Assembly: GCF_001544875.2 (NCBI RefSeq)
Contig: NZ_FCOA02000004.1
Location: 248,001 to 312,000 of the forward strand
Source: Caballeronia hypogeia
GTDB lineage: Bacteria > Pseudomonadota > Gammaproteobacteria > Burkholderiales > Burkholderiaceae
Length of the DNA stretch: 64,000 nt
Direction: 5' to 3'
Made by a program: the position numbers and the translations under genes. Of the stretch, positions 9,316 to 17,491 are shown piece after piece (position 1 is the stretch's first letter; every line of letters begins with the position of its first letter). The notes beneath the pieces were generated by a model that was given only the letters and a program-made list of their open reading frames with translations, had not been told where the DNA came from and searched no databases.

Positions 9316-10590
9316 ATGAATAAAAAGCCTCTGAGTCTGACGCAAATCGTGCTCGCGACTTCGGTCGGCAACGCGCTCGAATGGTTCGACATCGCGATCT
9401 ACGCGTTTTTCGCGGTGTATATCGCGAAGAACTTCTTTCCGGCCGCGAACGAGACGGCCTCGATGCTGCTCACGTTCGGCTCGTTCGGCGCGTCCTATCT
9501 GGTGCGGCCGATCGGCGGCATGGTGCTGGGCGCTTACGCCGACCAGCGCGGTCGCAAGGCCGCGCTGATGATGTCGGTCGGCCTGATGATGATCGGCACG
9601 GCGATCATCGCGGTGATTCCGCCGTATGCATCGATCGGACTCTTCGCACCGGCGGGCGTGTTCATCGCGCGGCTGATTCAGGGCTTTTCGGCGGGAGGCG
9701 AGTTCGGTCCTTCGACGGCGATGCTGATCGAGCACGCGCCGAATCGTCGCGGCCTGCTCGCGAGCTGGCAGTTCGCGACGCAAGGGCTCGCGACTCTGCT
9801 CGCTTCGATCTTCGGTTTCGCGCTCGCCAAGCTCATGCCCGCCAGCGAACTCGCGGCGTGGGGCTGGCGCATTCCGTTCTTCTTCGGCTTGCTGATCGGG
9901 CCGGCGGGTCTGTTCCTGCGCCGTTATCTCGAAGACGCAGCCGATTACACCGAAGCCGAGCACACCGCGACGCCGGTGCGCGACGTGTTCACGCAGCAGA
10001 AGGCCTTGCTGCTGATCTCGATCGGCGCGCTCACCGTATCGACGGCGGTGAACTATCTGTTGCAGTACGTGCCGACGTTCGCGATCCGCGAGCTGCATCT
10101 GGAAGCGTCGACGGGATTCGCGGCGAGCACCGTCGCGGGCTTGATGCTGACCTTCGTCACGCCGTTCGCGGGACATCTGTCCGACAAGATCGGCCGCGTG
10201 AAGCAGATGTCGACGGCGGCGCTGTTGCTGTTCGTGACGGGTTATCCGGCGTTCGCGTATGTGGTGTCGCATGTGTCGGTGGCGGCGCTCTTCGGGCTCG
10301 TCGCGTGGCTCGCGCTGCTCAAGGCGGTGTACTTCGGCGCGCTGCCGGCGCTGATGTCGGAGATCTTTCCGGTGGCGACGCGCGCGACGGGTATGTCGAT
10401 TGGCTACAACATCGGTGTGACGGTGTTTGGCGGCTTCACGCCGGCGATCATCATCTGGCTGCTGAGCGCGACCGGCAGCAAGGCCGCGCCGAGCTTCTAC
10501 ATGATGTTCACGGCGGTGATCAGTCTCGCGGCGCTGGCCGCGGTGAGTCGGGGGAAAGGCGGGGTGAGGGAGCTGCGGGTGGCGGTGTGA
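9316..10590 (+). CDS. MHS-type MFS metabolite:H+ symporter
   Basis: A 424-residue major-facilitator protein of the metabolite:H+ symporter branch (citrate/alpha-ketoglutarate/proline permease relatives). The opening segment GNALEWFDIAIYAFFA, the loop motif YADQRGRKAAL between helices 2 and 3, and RLIQGFSAGGEFGPS are diagnostic. About 12 membrane segments are expected. It is the downstream partner of the M20 enzyme gene, so it likely brings in that enzyme's substrate. LysR control from the divergent gene is inferred. Confidence 0.88.
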   Translation: MNKKPLSLTQIVLATSVGNALEWFDIAIYAFFAVYIAKNFFPAANETASMLLTFGSFGASYLVRPIGGMVLGAYADQRGRKAALMMSVGLMMIGTAIIAVIPPYASIGLFAPAGVFIARLIQGFSAGGEFGPSTAMLIEHAPNRRGLLASWQFATQGLATLLASIFGFALAKLMPASELAAWGWRIPFFFGLLIGPAGLFLRRYLEDAADYTEAEHTATPVRDVFTQQKALLLISIGALTVSTAVNYLLQYVPTFAIRELHLEASTGFAASTVAGLMLTFVTPFAGHLSDKIGRVKQMSTAALLLFVTGYPAFAYVVSHVSVAALFGLVAWLALLKAVYFGALPALMSEIFPVATRATGMSIGYNIGVTVFGGFTPAIIIWLLSATGSKAAPSFYMMFTAVISLAALAAVSRGKGGVRELRVAV

Positions 10591-10625
10591 GCGGGCAAAG
10601 AGCGTACTGAAAACGTATATGCTTT

Positions 10626-10641
10626 GGCATTACCTGATGCC
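10626..10641. promoter_or_regulatory. inverted repeat in front of the toxin-antitoxin operon
   Basis: GGCAT-N6-ATGCC, immediately before the ribosome binding site of the antitoxin gene. ParD/RelB antitoxins commonly bind short palindromes in their own promoter, so this is a reasonable autoregulatory operator candidate. It is short and could be chance. Confidence 0.35.
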
Positions 10642-10652
10642 TGGAGAGGGTC

Positions 10653-10931
10653 ATGCCCAAGGAAGCCGTTTTCACCATGAAGCTGGAGCCCGAGTTGCGC
10701 GCGGAATTCATGGCTGCCGCGGATGCCGCGCATCGTCCCGCATCGCAGGTGTTGCGCGAATTGATGCGCGAGTTCATTCAGCGGCAGCGCGACGCGCGGG
10801 AATACGACGCGTATCTGCGCGAGAAAGTGGAAGTGGCCCGCCAGTCGATGCAAGCGGGACGCGGTGAAACCAATGACGAAGTCGAGGCGCGGTTTGCTGC
10901 TCGTCGTGCTCGTGCGACGGGTAAGGCATGA
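10653..10931 (+). CDS. ribbon-helix-helix antitoxin (ParD/RelB-like)
   Basis: A 92-residue protein with an N-terminal ribbon-helix-helix pattern (FTMKLEPELRAEFMAAADAAHRPASQVLRELMREFI) and a charged, probably disordered C-terminus that would wrap the toxin. GGAGAGGG precedes the ATG. The stop overlaps the start of the downstream toxin by four bases (ATGA), the usual coupled arrangement of type II systems. Expected role: neutralise the toxin and repress the operon. Confidence 0.82.
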   Translation: MPKEAVFTMKLEPELRAEFMAAADAAHRPASQVLRELMREFIQRQRDAREYDAYLREKVEVARQSMQAGRGETNDEVEARFAARRARATGKA

Positions 10932-11209
10932 GGGTACGCTGTGCGCCTGAGGCGTTGCAGGATCGTGAGGATGTGTGGGCGTACATTGCGGAGGACAATC
11001 CGCTTGCGGCCGCTCACATGGATGAACTGTTCAGTGAGGCTGCCGAGCGCTTGACGAGCTACGCGCATTTCGGTCGCACGGGGAAAATTCCCGGGACGCG
11101 CGAATTGATCGCTCACGAAAACTATCGTCTGATCTACGAAATCGCCGATGAGGTGTGGGTGCTGGCGTTGGTTCATGCTGCGCGGCTTTGGCCGCCGGTG
11201 CAGAAATAA
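10928..11209 (+). CDS. RelE/ParE-family toxin
   Basis: A 93-residue protein with the RelE/ParE fold pattern: VRCAPEALQDREDVWAYIAEDNPLAA at the start, the central FGRTGKIPGTRELIAHENYRLIYEI segment and a VWVLALVHAARLWPP end. ParE members poison gyrase and RelE members cut mRNA on the ribosome. The LIAHENYRLIY stretch with a short C-terminus leans to ParE. It is translationally coupled to the antitoxin. Confidence 0.82.
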   Translation: MRVRCAPEALQDREDVWAYIAEDNPLAAAHMDELFSEAAERLTSYAHFGRTGKIPGTRELIAHENYRLIYEIADEVWVLALVHAARLWPPVQK

Positions 11210-11219
11210 TGTCGAGCGG

Positions 11220-11545
11220 CTAAGCGCCCTCGATCTCTCGTCGAAAAAATCTCAAGCGCGCGCGCTCCACCTTCGGTGCGCCTTTCGAGCGCGCGTGCCA
11301 AAGGTCGTAGGCCGCCTGTTGCGCCAGCCACGGATCCGCGCGGCCGCCATTCTCCACGCCGAGCCAACCTTCAATCCGAAGCGCCATTTGCGGCGAGATG
11401 CCGGCGTGGCCGTTCAGCACGCGCGAGAGCACCACGCGTGTCACGCCGAGCTGCTCGGCTGCTTGAGTCACGTTAGGCCTAGTTCCCGAAGCACGTCCTC
11501 TCGCAGCGAGTCGCCAGGGTGCGGCGGCTTGAATATTTGGACCAT
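11220..11545 (-). pseudogene. higA-like XRE antitoxin, broken by a one-base frameshift
   Basis: Starting at the ATG at 11545 the frame reads [20 protein letters not shown] followed by ELGLT, then TGA. In another frame the sequence continues [20 protein letters not shown] and on through the HTH to the normal HigA end. HigA-family proteins read [12 protein letters not shown] without a break, so one base is missing near 11473-11477. No intact HigB toxin is seen on either side. Either a true pseudogene left after toxin loss or a single-base sequencing error. Confidence 0.75.
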
Positions 11546-11859
11546 GATCTGAGTGTTTGATTGTTCGCCAGCGTTTGTCGCTCAGGGCGAAACGGTCTGC
11601 GAGAGGCCTTTCGGCGTCGGTGTCCTCAAGATCGAATGGTCTGAAAAATCTCGTCACGGCGCAGCTTGGCGTCCGTTCCCGTGTGAGCTTATCGCAGCCA
11701 CCCACTCCACGCCAACGCGGATTCTCTTGATTTCCTCGCATGCCCATGTGAGAAAAAATCGACCTATTTCCACGTTTCCCCCTATGTCTCCGTCCATCCG
11801 GAAGGTGGTCTACTCATCACACCAGTTGACCACATCCGTGCGCTACGTCTGGAGGAGAC
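11546..11859. other. intergenic region upstream of the MFS/apionate operon
   Basis: No supported gene. I looked for a higB remnant on the minus strand (where a HigB gene would sit before higA) and found only a weak, unconvincing resemblance. The 3' part carries a FadR-type inverted repeat and the AGGAG ribosome binding site of the transporter gene. Confidence 0.5.
11806..11832. promoter_or_regulatory. candidate FadR-subfamily operator before the transporter gene
   Basis: Inverted repeat TGGTCTACT (11806-11814), nine-base spacer, AGTTGACCA (11824-11832). Eight of nine arm positions are complementary. Each arm resembles the TNGT-N3-ACNA half-site pattern described for FadR-type GntR regulators. 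It ends 28 bases before the ATG of the MFS gene. The FadR-type gene at 16784 lies at the end of the same gene set, so autogenous pathway control is a fair inference. Confidence 0.5.
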
Positions 11860-13206
11860 ATGAACGTTGCAGAAACGCAGTCCGTCGAGCGATCGGCGAT
11901 CAGAAAAGTGTCGTGGCGGCTCGTGCCGTTCGTCGCGCTGATGTTCTTCATCAACTTCCTCGACCGGACCGCGATCTCCTTCGCCGGCCCGAACGGGATG
12001 ACCAAGGATCTCGGCCTCACCGCCGCGCAGTTCGGCCTCGCGGCGGGCGTGTTCTTCATCGGCTATATCGTGCTGGAAATTCCCAGCAATCTCGCACTTC
12101 ACAAGTTCGGCGCGCGACGCTGGCTCGCGCGCATCATGGTCACGTGGGGCGTCGTCGCGCTGCTGTTCACCTGGGTCAGCAGCGTGAACGGCCTTTATAC
12201 GCTGCGCTTCCTGCTGGGCGTCGCCGAAGCCGGCTTTTTCCCCGGCGCGATCCTGTTCCTCAGCATGTGGGTGCCCGCGAAGCATCGCAGTCACATCCTC
12301 GCGCTGTTCTATCTCGCGCAGCCGCTCACCATCGTCATCGGCGCGCCGGTCGCCGCCTTGCTGATCGAAGCCCATGGTCTGTTCGGCCTGGAAGGCTGGC
12401 GCATCATGTTCTTCGGCGTCGCGATTCCGGCGATTCTCGTCGGCGTGGTTGCGTGGTTCTATCTGACCGACAAACCTTCGCAAGCCAAATGGCTCACGCC
12501 CGCCGAACGCGACTGGCTTGTCTCGCGTCTCGAAGAGGAAGACCGCGCGAAGGGCGCGACGGCCACCAGAGCCCACGGCAGCCCGATCGCCGCGATGATG
12601 AGCGGCCGCGTCTGGCTGTTCGCGCTGATGTACTTCGGCCTGATCTACGGTCTCTATGCGCTGGCGTTCTTCCTGCCGACCATCATCGGCGGATTCGAGA
12701 CGCGCTTCGGCACGCACTTCAACGTGTTCCAGAAGGGGCTGATCACCGCCGTGCCGTATCTGCCCGCCGCCATCGCGCTGTTCCTGTGGAGCCGTGACGC
12801 AACGAAGCGCGGCGTGCGCTCGTGGCATATCGCGGTGCCGTCGCTGATCGGCGCGCTGAGCGTGCCGCTCGCGCTGCAAATGGGTTCGCCCGCCGCGAGC
12901 ATCGCCGTGATCACCGTGACGGCCTGCGCGATCTTCTCCGCGCTGCCGAACTTCTGGGCGCTGCCGGCGCGCTTCCTGTCCGGCGCGGCCGCCGCGGCGG
13001 GCATCGCGCTGATCAACACGGTCGGCAATCTCGCGGGCTTCGTCGCCCCGTACATCACCGGCATGGCGAAGGACGCGACCGGTTCCTATCAACTGCCGAT
13101 GCTGATCGTCGGCGCGATGATGCTGATGTCAGCCGCGCTCGCCTTCGCCATCGGCCGCACCAGCAGCGAACGCGCGCCGGATGCCGTCGCCGCGAACGCA
13201 CATTGA
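11860..13206 (+). CDS. MFS transporter, ACS (anion:cation symporter) family
   Basis: A 448-residue MFS protein with the ACS-family signature near helix 1 (FVALMFFINFLDRTAISFAG), then GYIVLEIPSNLALHKFGARRWLARIM and GVAEAGFFPGAILFLSMWVP. This family carries sugar acids, tartrate and hydroxyphenylacetate. AGGAG precedes the ATG. 28 bases downstream begins the ApnO-like gene. In this position it likely imports the sugar acid (D-apionate or related) consumed by the next three enzymes. Confidence 0.87.
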   Translation: MNVAETQSVERSAIRKVSWRLVPFVALMFFINFLDRTAISFAGPNGMTKDLGLTAAQFGLAAGVFFIGYIVLEIPSNLALHKFGARRWLARIMVTWGVVALLFTWVSSVNGLYTLRFLLGVAEAGFFPGAILFLSMWVPAKHRSHILALFYLAQPLTIVIGAPVAALLIEAHGLFGLEGWRIMFFGVAIPAILVGVVAWFYLTDKPSQAKWLTPAERDWLVSRLEEEDRAKGATATRAHGSPIAAMMSGRVWLFALMYFGLIYGLYALAFFLPTIIGGFETRFGTHFNVFQKGLITAVPYLPAAIALFLWSRDATKRGVRSWHIAVPSLIGALSVPLALQMGSPAASIAVITVTACAIFSALPNFWALPARFLSGAAAAAGIALINTVGNLAGFVAPYITGMAKDATGSYQLPMLIVGAMMLMSAALAFAIGRTSSERAPDAVAANAH

Positions 13207-13234
13207 ACATCCATCCCACAAAGGAGATATCGAC

Positions 13235-14065
13235 ATGAAAGAGAAAATCGCGTTGTTCGGCGCAGGCGGCAAGATGGGCGTGCGCCTCTCCAGCAACCTG
13301 CTGAAGTCTGACTATCGCGTCGCGCACGTCGAGCCGGGCGCGGCCGGGCAGAAGCGTCTGAAGGATGAACTGAACATCGATGTCGTATCCGCCGATGCCG
13401 CCCTCGACGGCGCCGACGTCGTCATCCTCGCCGTGCCCGATACGCTGATCGGCAAGCTCTCGCACGACATCGCGCCGAAGCTGCGCCCCGGCACGATGGT
13501 CATGACGCTCGACGCCGCCGCGCCGTTCGCGGGCCATTTGCCGGACCGCAAGGACCTGACGTACTTCGTCGCGCATCCGTGCCACCCGATCATCTTCAAC
13601 TACGACACCGACGAAAAGTCGCTGCACGATCACTTCGGCGGCGCGCACGCGAAGCAGTCGATCGTCAGCGCGCTGATGCAAGGTCCCGAAGAAGCGTTCG
13701 ATCTGGGCGAAGCCGTCGCGAAGGTGATCTACGCGCCGATCCTGCGCTCGTATCGCCTGACCGTGGATCAGATGGCGATTCTGGAGCCGGGCCTCTCGGA
13801 AACCATCTGCGCGACGCTGCTCTACGTGATGCGCGAAGCCATGGACGAAACCGTGAAGCGCGGCGTGCCCGAACAGGCGGCTCGCGATTTCCTGCTCGGC
13901 CACATGAACATCCTCGCCGCGGTGATCTTCAACGAAATCCCTGGCGCGTTCTCCGATGCGTGCAACAAGGCGATCGAATTCGGCAAGCCGCGCCTGATGC
14001 GCGACGACTGGAAGAACGTGTTCGATCGCGAGGAAATCGCGGAGAGCATCCGCCGCATTACGTGA
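13235..14065 (+). CDS. apnO: ApnO-like D-apionate oxidoisomerase (phosphogluconate-dehydrogenase-C-domain protein)
   Basis: A 276-residue protein with a Rossmann fold at the N-terminus (ALFGAGGKMGVRLSSNLL) and a phosphogluconate-dehydrogenase-type helical C-domain. An earlier in-frame start exists, but the ATG at 13235 follows AAAGGAGA. ApnO-type enzymes oxidise and rearrange D-apionate to 3-oxo-isoapionate using NAD. The assignment rests on family type plus the next two genes, which match OiaX and OiaK, the RuBisCO-like and kinase steps of that known pathway. A different but related sugar-acid substrate is possible. Confidence 0.72.
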   Translation: MKEKIALFGAGGKMGVRLSSNLLKSDYRVAHVEPGAAGQKRLKDELNIDVVSADAALDGADVVILAVPDTLIGKLSHDIAPKLRPGTMVMTLDAAAPFAGHLPDRKDLTYFVAHPCHPIIFNYDTDEKSLHDHFGGAHAKQSIVSALMQGPEEAFDLGEAVAKVIYAPILRSYRLTVDQMAILEPGLSETICATLLYVMREAMDETVKRGVPEQAARDFLLGHMNILAAVIFNEIPGAFSDACNKAIEFGKPRLMRDDWKNVFDREEIAESIRRIT

Positions 14066-14125
14066 TGCATCGCATCGTCGTCGTGTCCGCAATCGAATGA
14101 CTGAATCGCCATCAAGGAATTGAAA

Positions 14126-15370
14126 GTGACGGAACGCATCCACGCCACCTACTGGCTCGAAACGGGCGTCGACCCGCGCATTGCCGCCGAGACAATCGCG
14201 GGCGAGCAGTCGAGCGGCACCTTCATCGCGCTGCCCAACGAGACGCCCGAACTCAAGGCGCGCTCGGGGGCGCGCGTCGAGCGGCTCGACATTCTCGGTC
14301 ACAGCGACACGCCGAGCCTCTCCGGCGGCGCCGCGTCGCAGCGCTACACGCAATGCGCGCTGGAGCTGTCGTGGCCGATCGAGAACTTCGGGCCGTCGCT
14401 GCCGAACCTGATGTCGACCATCGCGGGCAATCTGTTCGAATTGCGGCAGGTGTCGGGCTTGCGGCTCACGGGTTTGCGCCTGCCCGATTCGTTCGCGCAG
14501 GCGTATCCCGGTCCCGCGTTCGGCATCGACGGCACGCGCAAGCTGGCGGGCGTGACGCACGGGCCGCTCATCGGCACGATCATCAAGCCGAGCGTGGGGC
14601 TTTCGCCGGAAGAAACCGCAGAGCAGGTGAAGGCGCTGGTTGCGGGCGGCATCGACTTCATCAAGGACGATGAATTGCAGGCCGACGGCTCGCATTGCCC
14701 GTTCGACGAACGCGTGCGCGCGGTGATGCGCGTCGTGAACGATCACGCCGAGCGCACCGGCAAGAAGGTGATGGTCGCGTTCAACGTGACGGGCGATCTC
14801 GACCAGATGAAGCGCCGCCACGATCTCGTGCTCGATGAGGGCGGAACCTGCGTGATGGCGGTGCTCAATTCGATCGGCCTTGTCGGCATGACGGAGTTGC
14901 GCAAGCATAGTCAGTTGCCGATTCACGCGCATCGCGCGGGCTGGGGTTATCTGACGCGTTCGGAAGCGCTCGGCTGGGACTATGCACCGTGGCAGATGTT
15001 GTGGCGTCTCGCGGGCGCGGATCATCTGCATGTGAACGGCCTGCGCAACAAGTTCAGCGAATCCGATGACAGCGTGATCGCAGCGGCGCGCGCGGTGCTC
15101 ACACCTGTGATGGACTCAGCGCCCATGCACGCGATGCCCGTCTTCAGCTCCGGCCAGACCGGCTTGCAGGCGGCCGACACGTATGCGGCCATCGGTTGCG
15201 CGGATTTGATCCACACGGCGGGCGGCGGCATCTTCGGCCATCCGGGCGGCGTGGCGGCGGGCGTCGAGGCCTTGCGCGAGGCGTGGGTCGCGGCGATGGA
15301 AGGCGTGCCGCTCGCGCGACATGCCGAGCGCAATGCCGCGTTGAAGGCGGCGCTGGGGTTCTGGAAATGA
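14126..15370 (+). CDS. oiaX: RuBisCO-like protein, probable 3-oxo-isoapionate-4-phosphate transcarboxylase/hydrolase
   Basis: A 414-residue RuBisCO large-chain homologue. Active-site residues kept: Lys154 in GTIIKPSVG (RuBisCO Lys175), Lys180-Asp-Asp-Glu183 in FIKDDE (the carbamylated-lysine and Mg site, Lys201/Asp203/Glu204), and HAHRAGWG (His294-Arg295 region). The loop-6 lysine is absent: the matching segment reads FSSGQTGLQ. It therefore cannot be a CO2-fixing RuBisCO and fits OiaX, which splits the C5 phosphate to 3-phosphoglycerate and glycolate. GTG at 14126 is preferred because AAGGAA is seven bases upstream; a TTG two codons earlier is too close. Confidence 0.82.
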   Translation: MTERIHATYWLETGVDPRIAAETIAGEQSSGTFIALPNETPELKARSGARVERLDILGHSDTPSLSGGAASQRYTQCALELSWPIENFGPSLPNLMSTIAGNLFELRQVSGLRLTGLRLPDSFAQAYPGPAFGIDGTRKLAGVTHGPLIGTIIKPSVGLSPEETAEQVKALVAGGIDFIKDDELQADGSHCPFDERVRAVMRVVNDHAERTGKKVMVAFNVTGDLDQMKRRHDLVLDEGGTCVMAVLNSIGLVGMTELRKHSQLPIHAHRAGWGYLTRSEALGWDYAPWQMLWRLAGADHLHVNGLRNKFSESDDSVIAAARAVLTPVMDSAPMHAMPVFSSGQTGLQAADTYAAIGCADLIHTAGGGIFGHPGGVAAGVEALREAWVAAMEGVPLARHAERNAALKAALGFWK

Positions 15371-16743
15371 CGCAAGCTAGCAAGGCGGCATGGCCCGACG
15401 GCCTGCTGCTCACGTATTACGGCGACGACTTCACCGGCTCCACCGATTCCATGGAAGCGATGACCGCCGCCGGCGTGCCGACGCTCCTGTGCCTCGACGC
15501 GCCCACGCCCGAATTGCTCGCGCGTTTTCCGGACGTGCGCTGCGTGGGGCTCGCGGGATCGTCCCGCGGGCGCAGTCCGCAATGGATGGACGACGAACTG
15601 CCGCGCGCCTTCTCGAGTCTCGCGGCACTGGGCGCGCCGATCCTGCAATACAAGGTCTGCTCGACCTTCGATTCGTCGCCACAGACGGGCTCGATCGGCC
15701 GCGCGATCGACATCGGCGTCGCGCACATGCGCGGGAACTGGTCGCCGATGATCGTCGGCGCGCCGCGTCTGAAGCGTTATCAGGCGTTCGGCAACCTGTT
15801 CGCGGCGGTGGACGGCGAGGGCTATCGCATCGATCGTCATCCGACGATGTCGCGTCATCCCGTCACGCCGATGAACGAAGCCGACTTGCGCGTGCATTTG
15901 CGCCGGCAGACGGAGCGCGACATCCGCCTGATCGACTTCGTGCAGCTCAAGTCAGGCGATGTCCGGCTCGAAACCGGCGAAGACACGCCCGTCGTCATGA
16001 TCGATGTGCTCGACGAAGAAACGCTCGCCGCCGCCGGCAAGCTCGTCTGGGAAGCGCGCGGCGAGGGCGTGTTCACCGCTTCTTCGTCGGGGTTGCAGTA
16101 CGCGCTCGCCGCGCACTGGCGCGCGAACGGGCTCGTGCCGCAGACGCCTTCGTTGCCGAAGGCATCATCCGTCGATGTGATCGCGGCCGTCAGCGGAAGC
16201 TGCTCGCCGGTCACGGCGGCGCAGATTCGCTGGGCGCGCGACAACGGTTTTCGCGTCGAGCGTCTGGACCTGCCGCGCGCGCTCGATGCGAGTTCGCGCG
16301 AAGCGGAAACGGAACGCGTCGTCGAGATTGCGGCGCGGGCCGTCGCACAAGGCATAAGCCCGCTCGTCTTCAGCGCGGAAGGCCCGGACGATCCCGCCGT
16401 CACCGGCTTCGACGGCATCGCGGCGAACGCCGGGCTGAATCGCGCCGAAGCGGCGCGCCGCGTCGGGGAAACGCTCGCCGAAGTGATGCGCCGGCTGCTC
16501 GATCGCGCACCGCTGCGCCGCGTGGTGGTGGCGGGCGGCGACAGTTCGGGCGAAGTGGCGAGCAAGCTCGGCATCGCGGCGTTGAGCGTGGCTGCCGGTA
16601 TGGCGCCGGGCTCGCCCTTGTGCCGCGCATGGTCCGACGATCCCGCGCGCGACGGTCTCGAAATCGTGCTGAAAGGCGGGCAGATCGGCGGCGTGTCGTT
16701 CTTCGGCGAGGTTCGTGCTGGCGGGCCGCAAGCGGCGCCGTGA
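15367..16743 (+). CDS. oiaK: DUF1537 four-carbon-acid-sugar kinase family, probable 3-oxo-isoapionate kinase
   Basis: A 458-residue protein of the DUF1537 kinase family: N-terminal YYGDDFTGSTDSMEAM, central VDVIAAVSGSCSPVTAAQI and C-terminal nucleotide-binding VVVAGGDSSGEVASKLG. The start overlaps the stop of the RuBisCO-like gene by four bases (ATGA), so the two are translationally coupled. In the apionate pathway OiaK makes the phosphate that OiaX cleaves. Sister families phosphorylate D-erythronate, D-threonate or L-threonate, but those are paired with PdxA or aldolases, not with a RuBisCO-like protein. Confidence 0.8.
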   Translation: MTQASKAAWPDGLLLTYYGDDFTGSTDSMEAMTAAGVPTLLCLDAPTPELLARFPDVRCVGLAGSSRGRSPQWMDDELPRAFSSLAALGAPILQYKVCSTFDSSPQTGSIGRAIDIGVAHMRGNWSPMIVGAPRLKRYQAFGNLFAAVDGEGYRIDRHPTMSRHPVTPMNEADLRVHLRRQTERDIRLIDFVQLKSGDVRLETGEDTPVVMIDVLDEETLAAAGKLVWEARGEGVFTASSSGLQYALAAHWRANGLVPQTPSLPKASSVDVIAAVSGSCSPVTAAQIRWARDNGFRVERLDLPRALDASSREAETERVVEIAARAVAQGISPLVFSAEGPDDPAVTGFDGIAANAGLNRAEAARRVGETLAEVMRRLLDRAPLRRVVVAGGDSSGEVASKLGIAALSVAAGMAPGSPLCRAWSDDPARDGLEIVLKGGQIGGVSFFGEVRAGGPQAAP

Positions 16744-16783
16744 TAAGGTCGGAGCAACGAATTATCGAAAGCGAGCATGACCG

Positions 16784-17491
16784 ATGACCGAAACCATTCA
16801 GCGACGCAAGCTGTATCAGGACGTGCTGGAGCGTTTGATGGAGCGCATCCGCTCGGGCGAGATCGCGCCCGGCGCGCAGTTGCCCTCGGAGCGCGAGCTG
16901 ATGGAAGCCTATGGCGTGGGCCGTCCCGCGATCCGCGAGGCGCTGCAGACGCTCGAACGTTCGGGGATCGTCGAGATCGCGCATGGCGAGCGCGCGCGCG
17001 TGGTCGTGCCGACCGCGCAGAGCCTTATTGCGCAGATCGCGATCGGCACGATGCACCTGCTGCGCACGCAGCCGGGCATGCTCGAGCATCTCAAGGCGGC
17101 GCGGCTCTTCCTCGAAACCGGCACCGCGCGCATGGCCGCGGAAAAGGCGCAAGCGGACGATATCGAACGGCTCGCCGCGTGCGTCGAAGCGCAGCGCGCC
17201 GCGGTCGATGACCGCGACGCGTTTCTCGCCTGCGACATGGCGTTTCATCGCGAGATCGCGCAGATCACGGGCAACCCGATTTATCCGTCGATCGTCGAAT
17301 CGATCTTCGGCTGGGCCGCGGAATACTATCGGCCGATGGTGCGCGCGCCGGGCGCCGAAGCGCTGACGCTCGCGGAGCACGAGCGCATCGTCGAAGCGAT
17401 CGCCGCGCACGATGGCGACGCCGCCGCCGACGCGATGCACGCGCATCTCTCGCGCGCCAACGCGCTGTACGGCAAGCTCATTCTGTCCTGA
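16784..17491 (+). CDS. FadR/GntR-family transcriptional regulator (FCD domain)
   Basis: A 235-residue protein: GntR winged helix at 10-75 (VLERLMERIRSGEIAPGAQL, then PSERELMEAYGVGRPAIREA) and a helical FCD effector domain with the metal-ligand residues expected from DMAFHREI and the C-terminal EHERIVEAI/AHLSRAN segments. It lies 40 bases after the kinase gene in the same direction, so it is likely the pathway regulator, probably an acid-responsive repressor. Its 3' end overlaps the convergent LysR gene by 14 bases. Confidence 0.87.
   Translation: MTETIQRRKLYQDVLERLMERIRSGEIAPGAQLPSERELMEAYGVGRPAIREALQTLERSGIVEIAHGERARVVVPTAQSLIAQIAIGTMHLLRTQPGMLEHLKAARLFLETGTARMAAEKAQADDIERLAACVEAQRAAVDDRDAFLACDMAFHREIAQITGNPIYPSIVESIFGWAAEYYRPMVRAPGAEALTLAEHERIVEAIAAHDGDAAADAMHAHLSRANALYGKLILS

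Noticed and set aside
11546-11750. Possible HigB toxin remnant upstream of the broken higA
   Set aside because: Only a loose SDKRWRTI resemblance to the HigB NDQWRI segment; not enough to call.
13055-15031. 658-codon minus-strand frame across the ApnO and OiaX genes
   Set aside because: Antisense artefact of high GC; the plus-strand genes have full family motifs and ribosome binding sites.
14126-15370. True carbon-fixing RuBisCO
   Set aside because: The loop-6 lysine is missing and there is no small subunit or phosphoribulokinase nearby.
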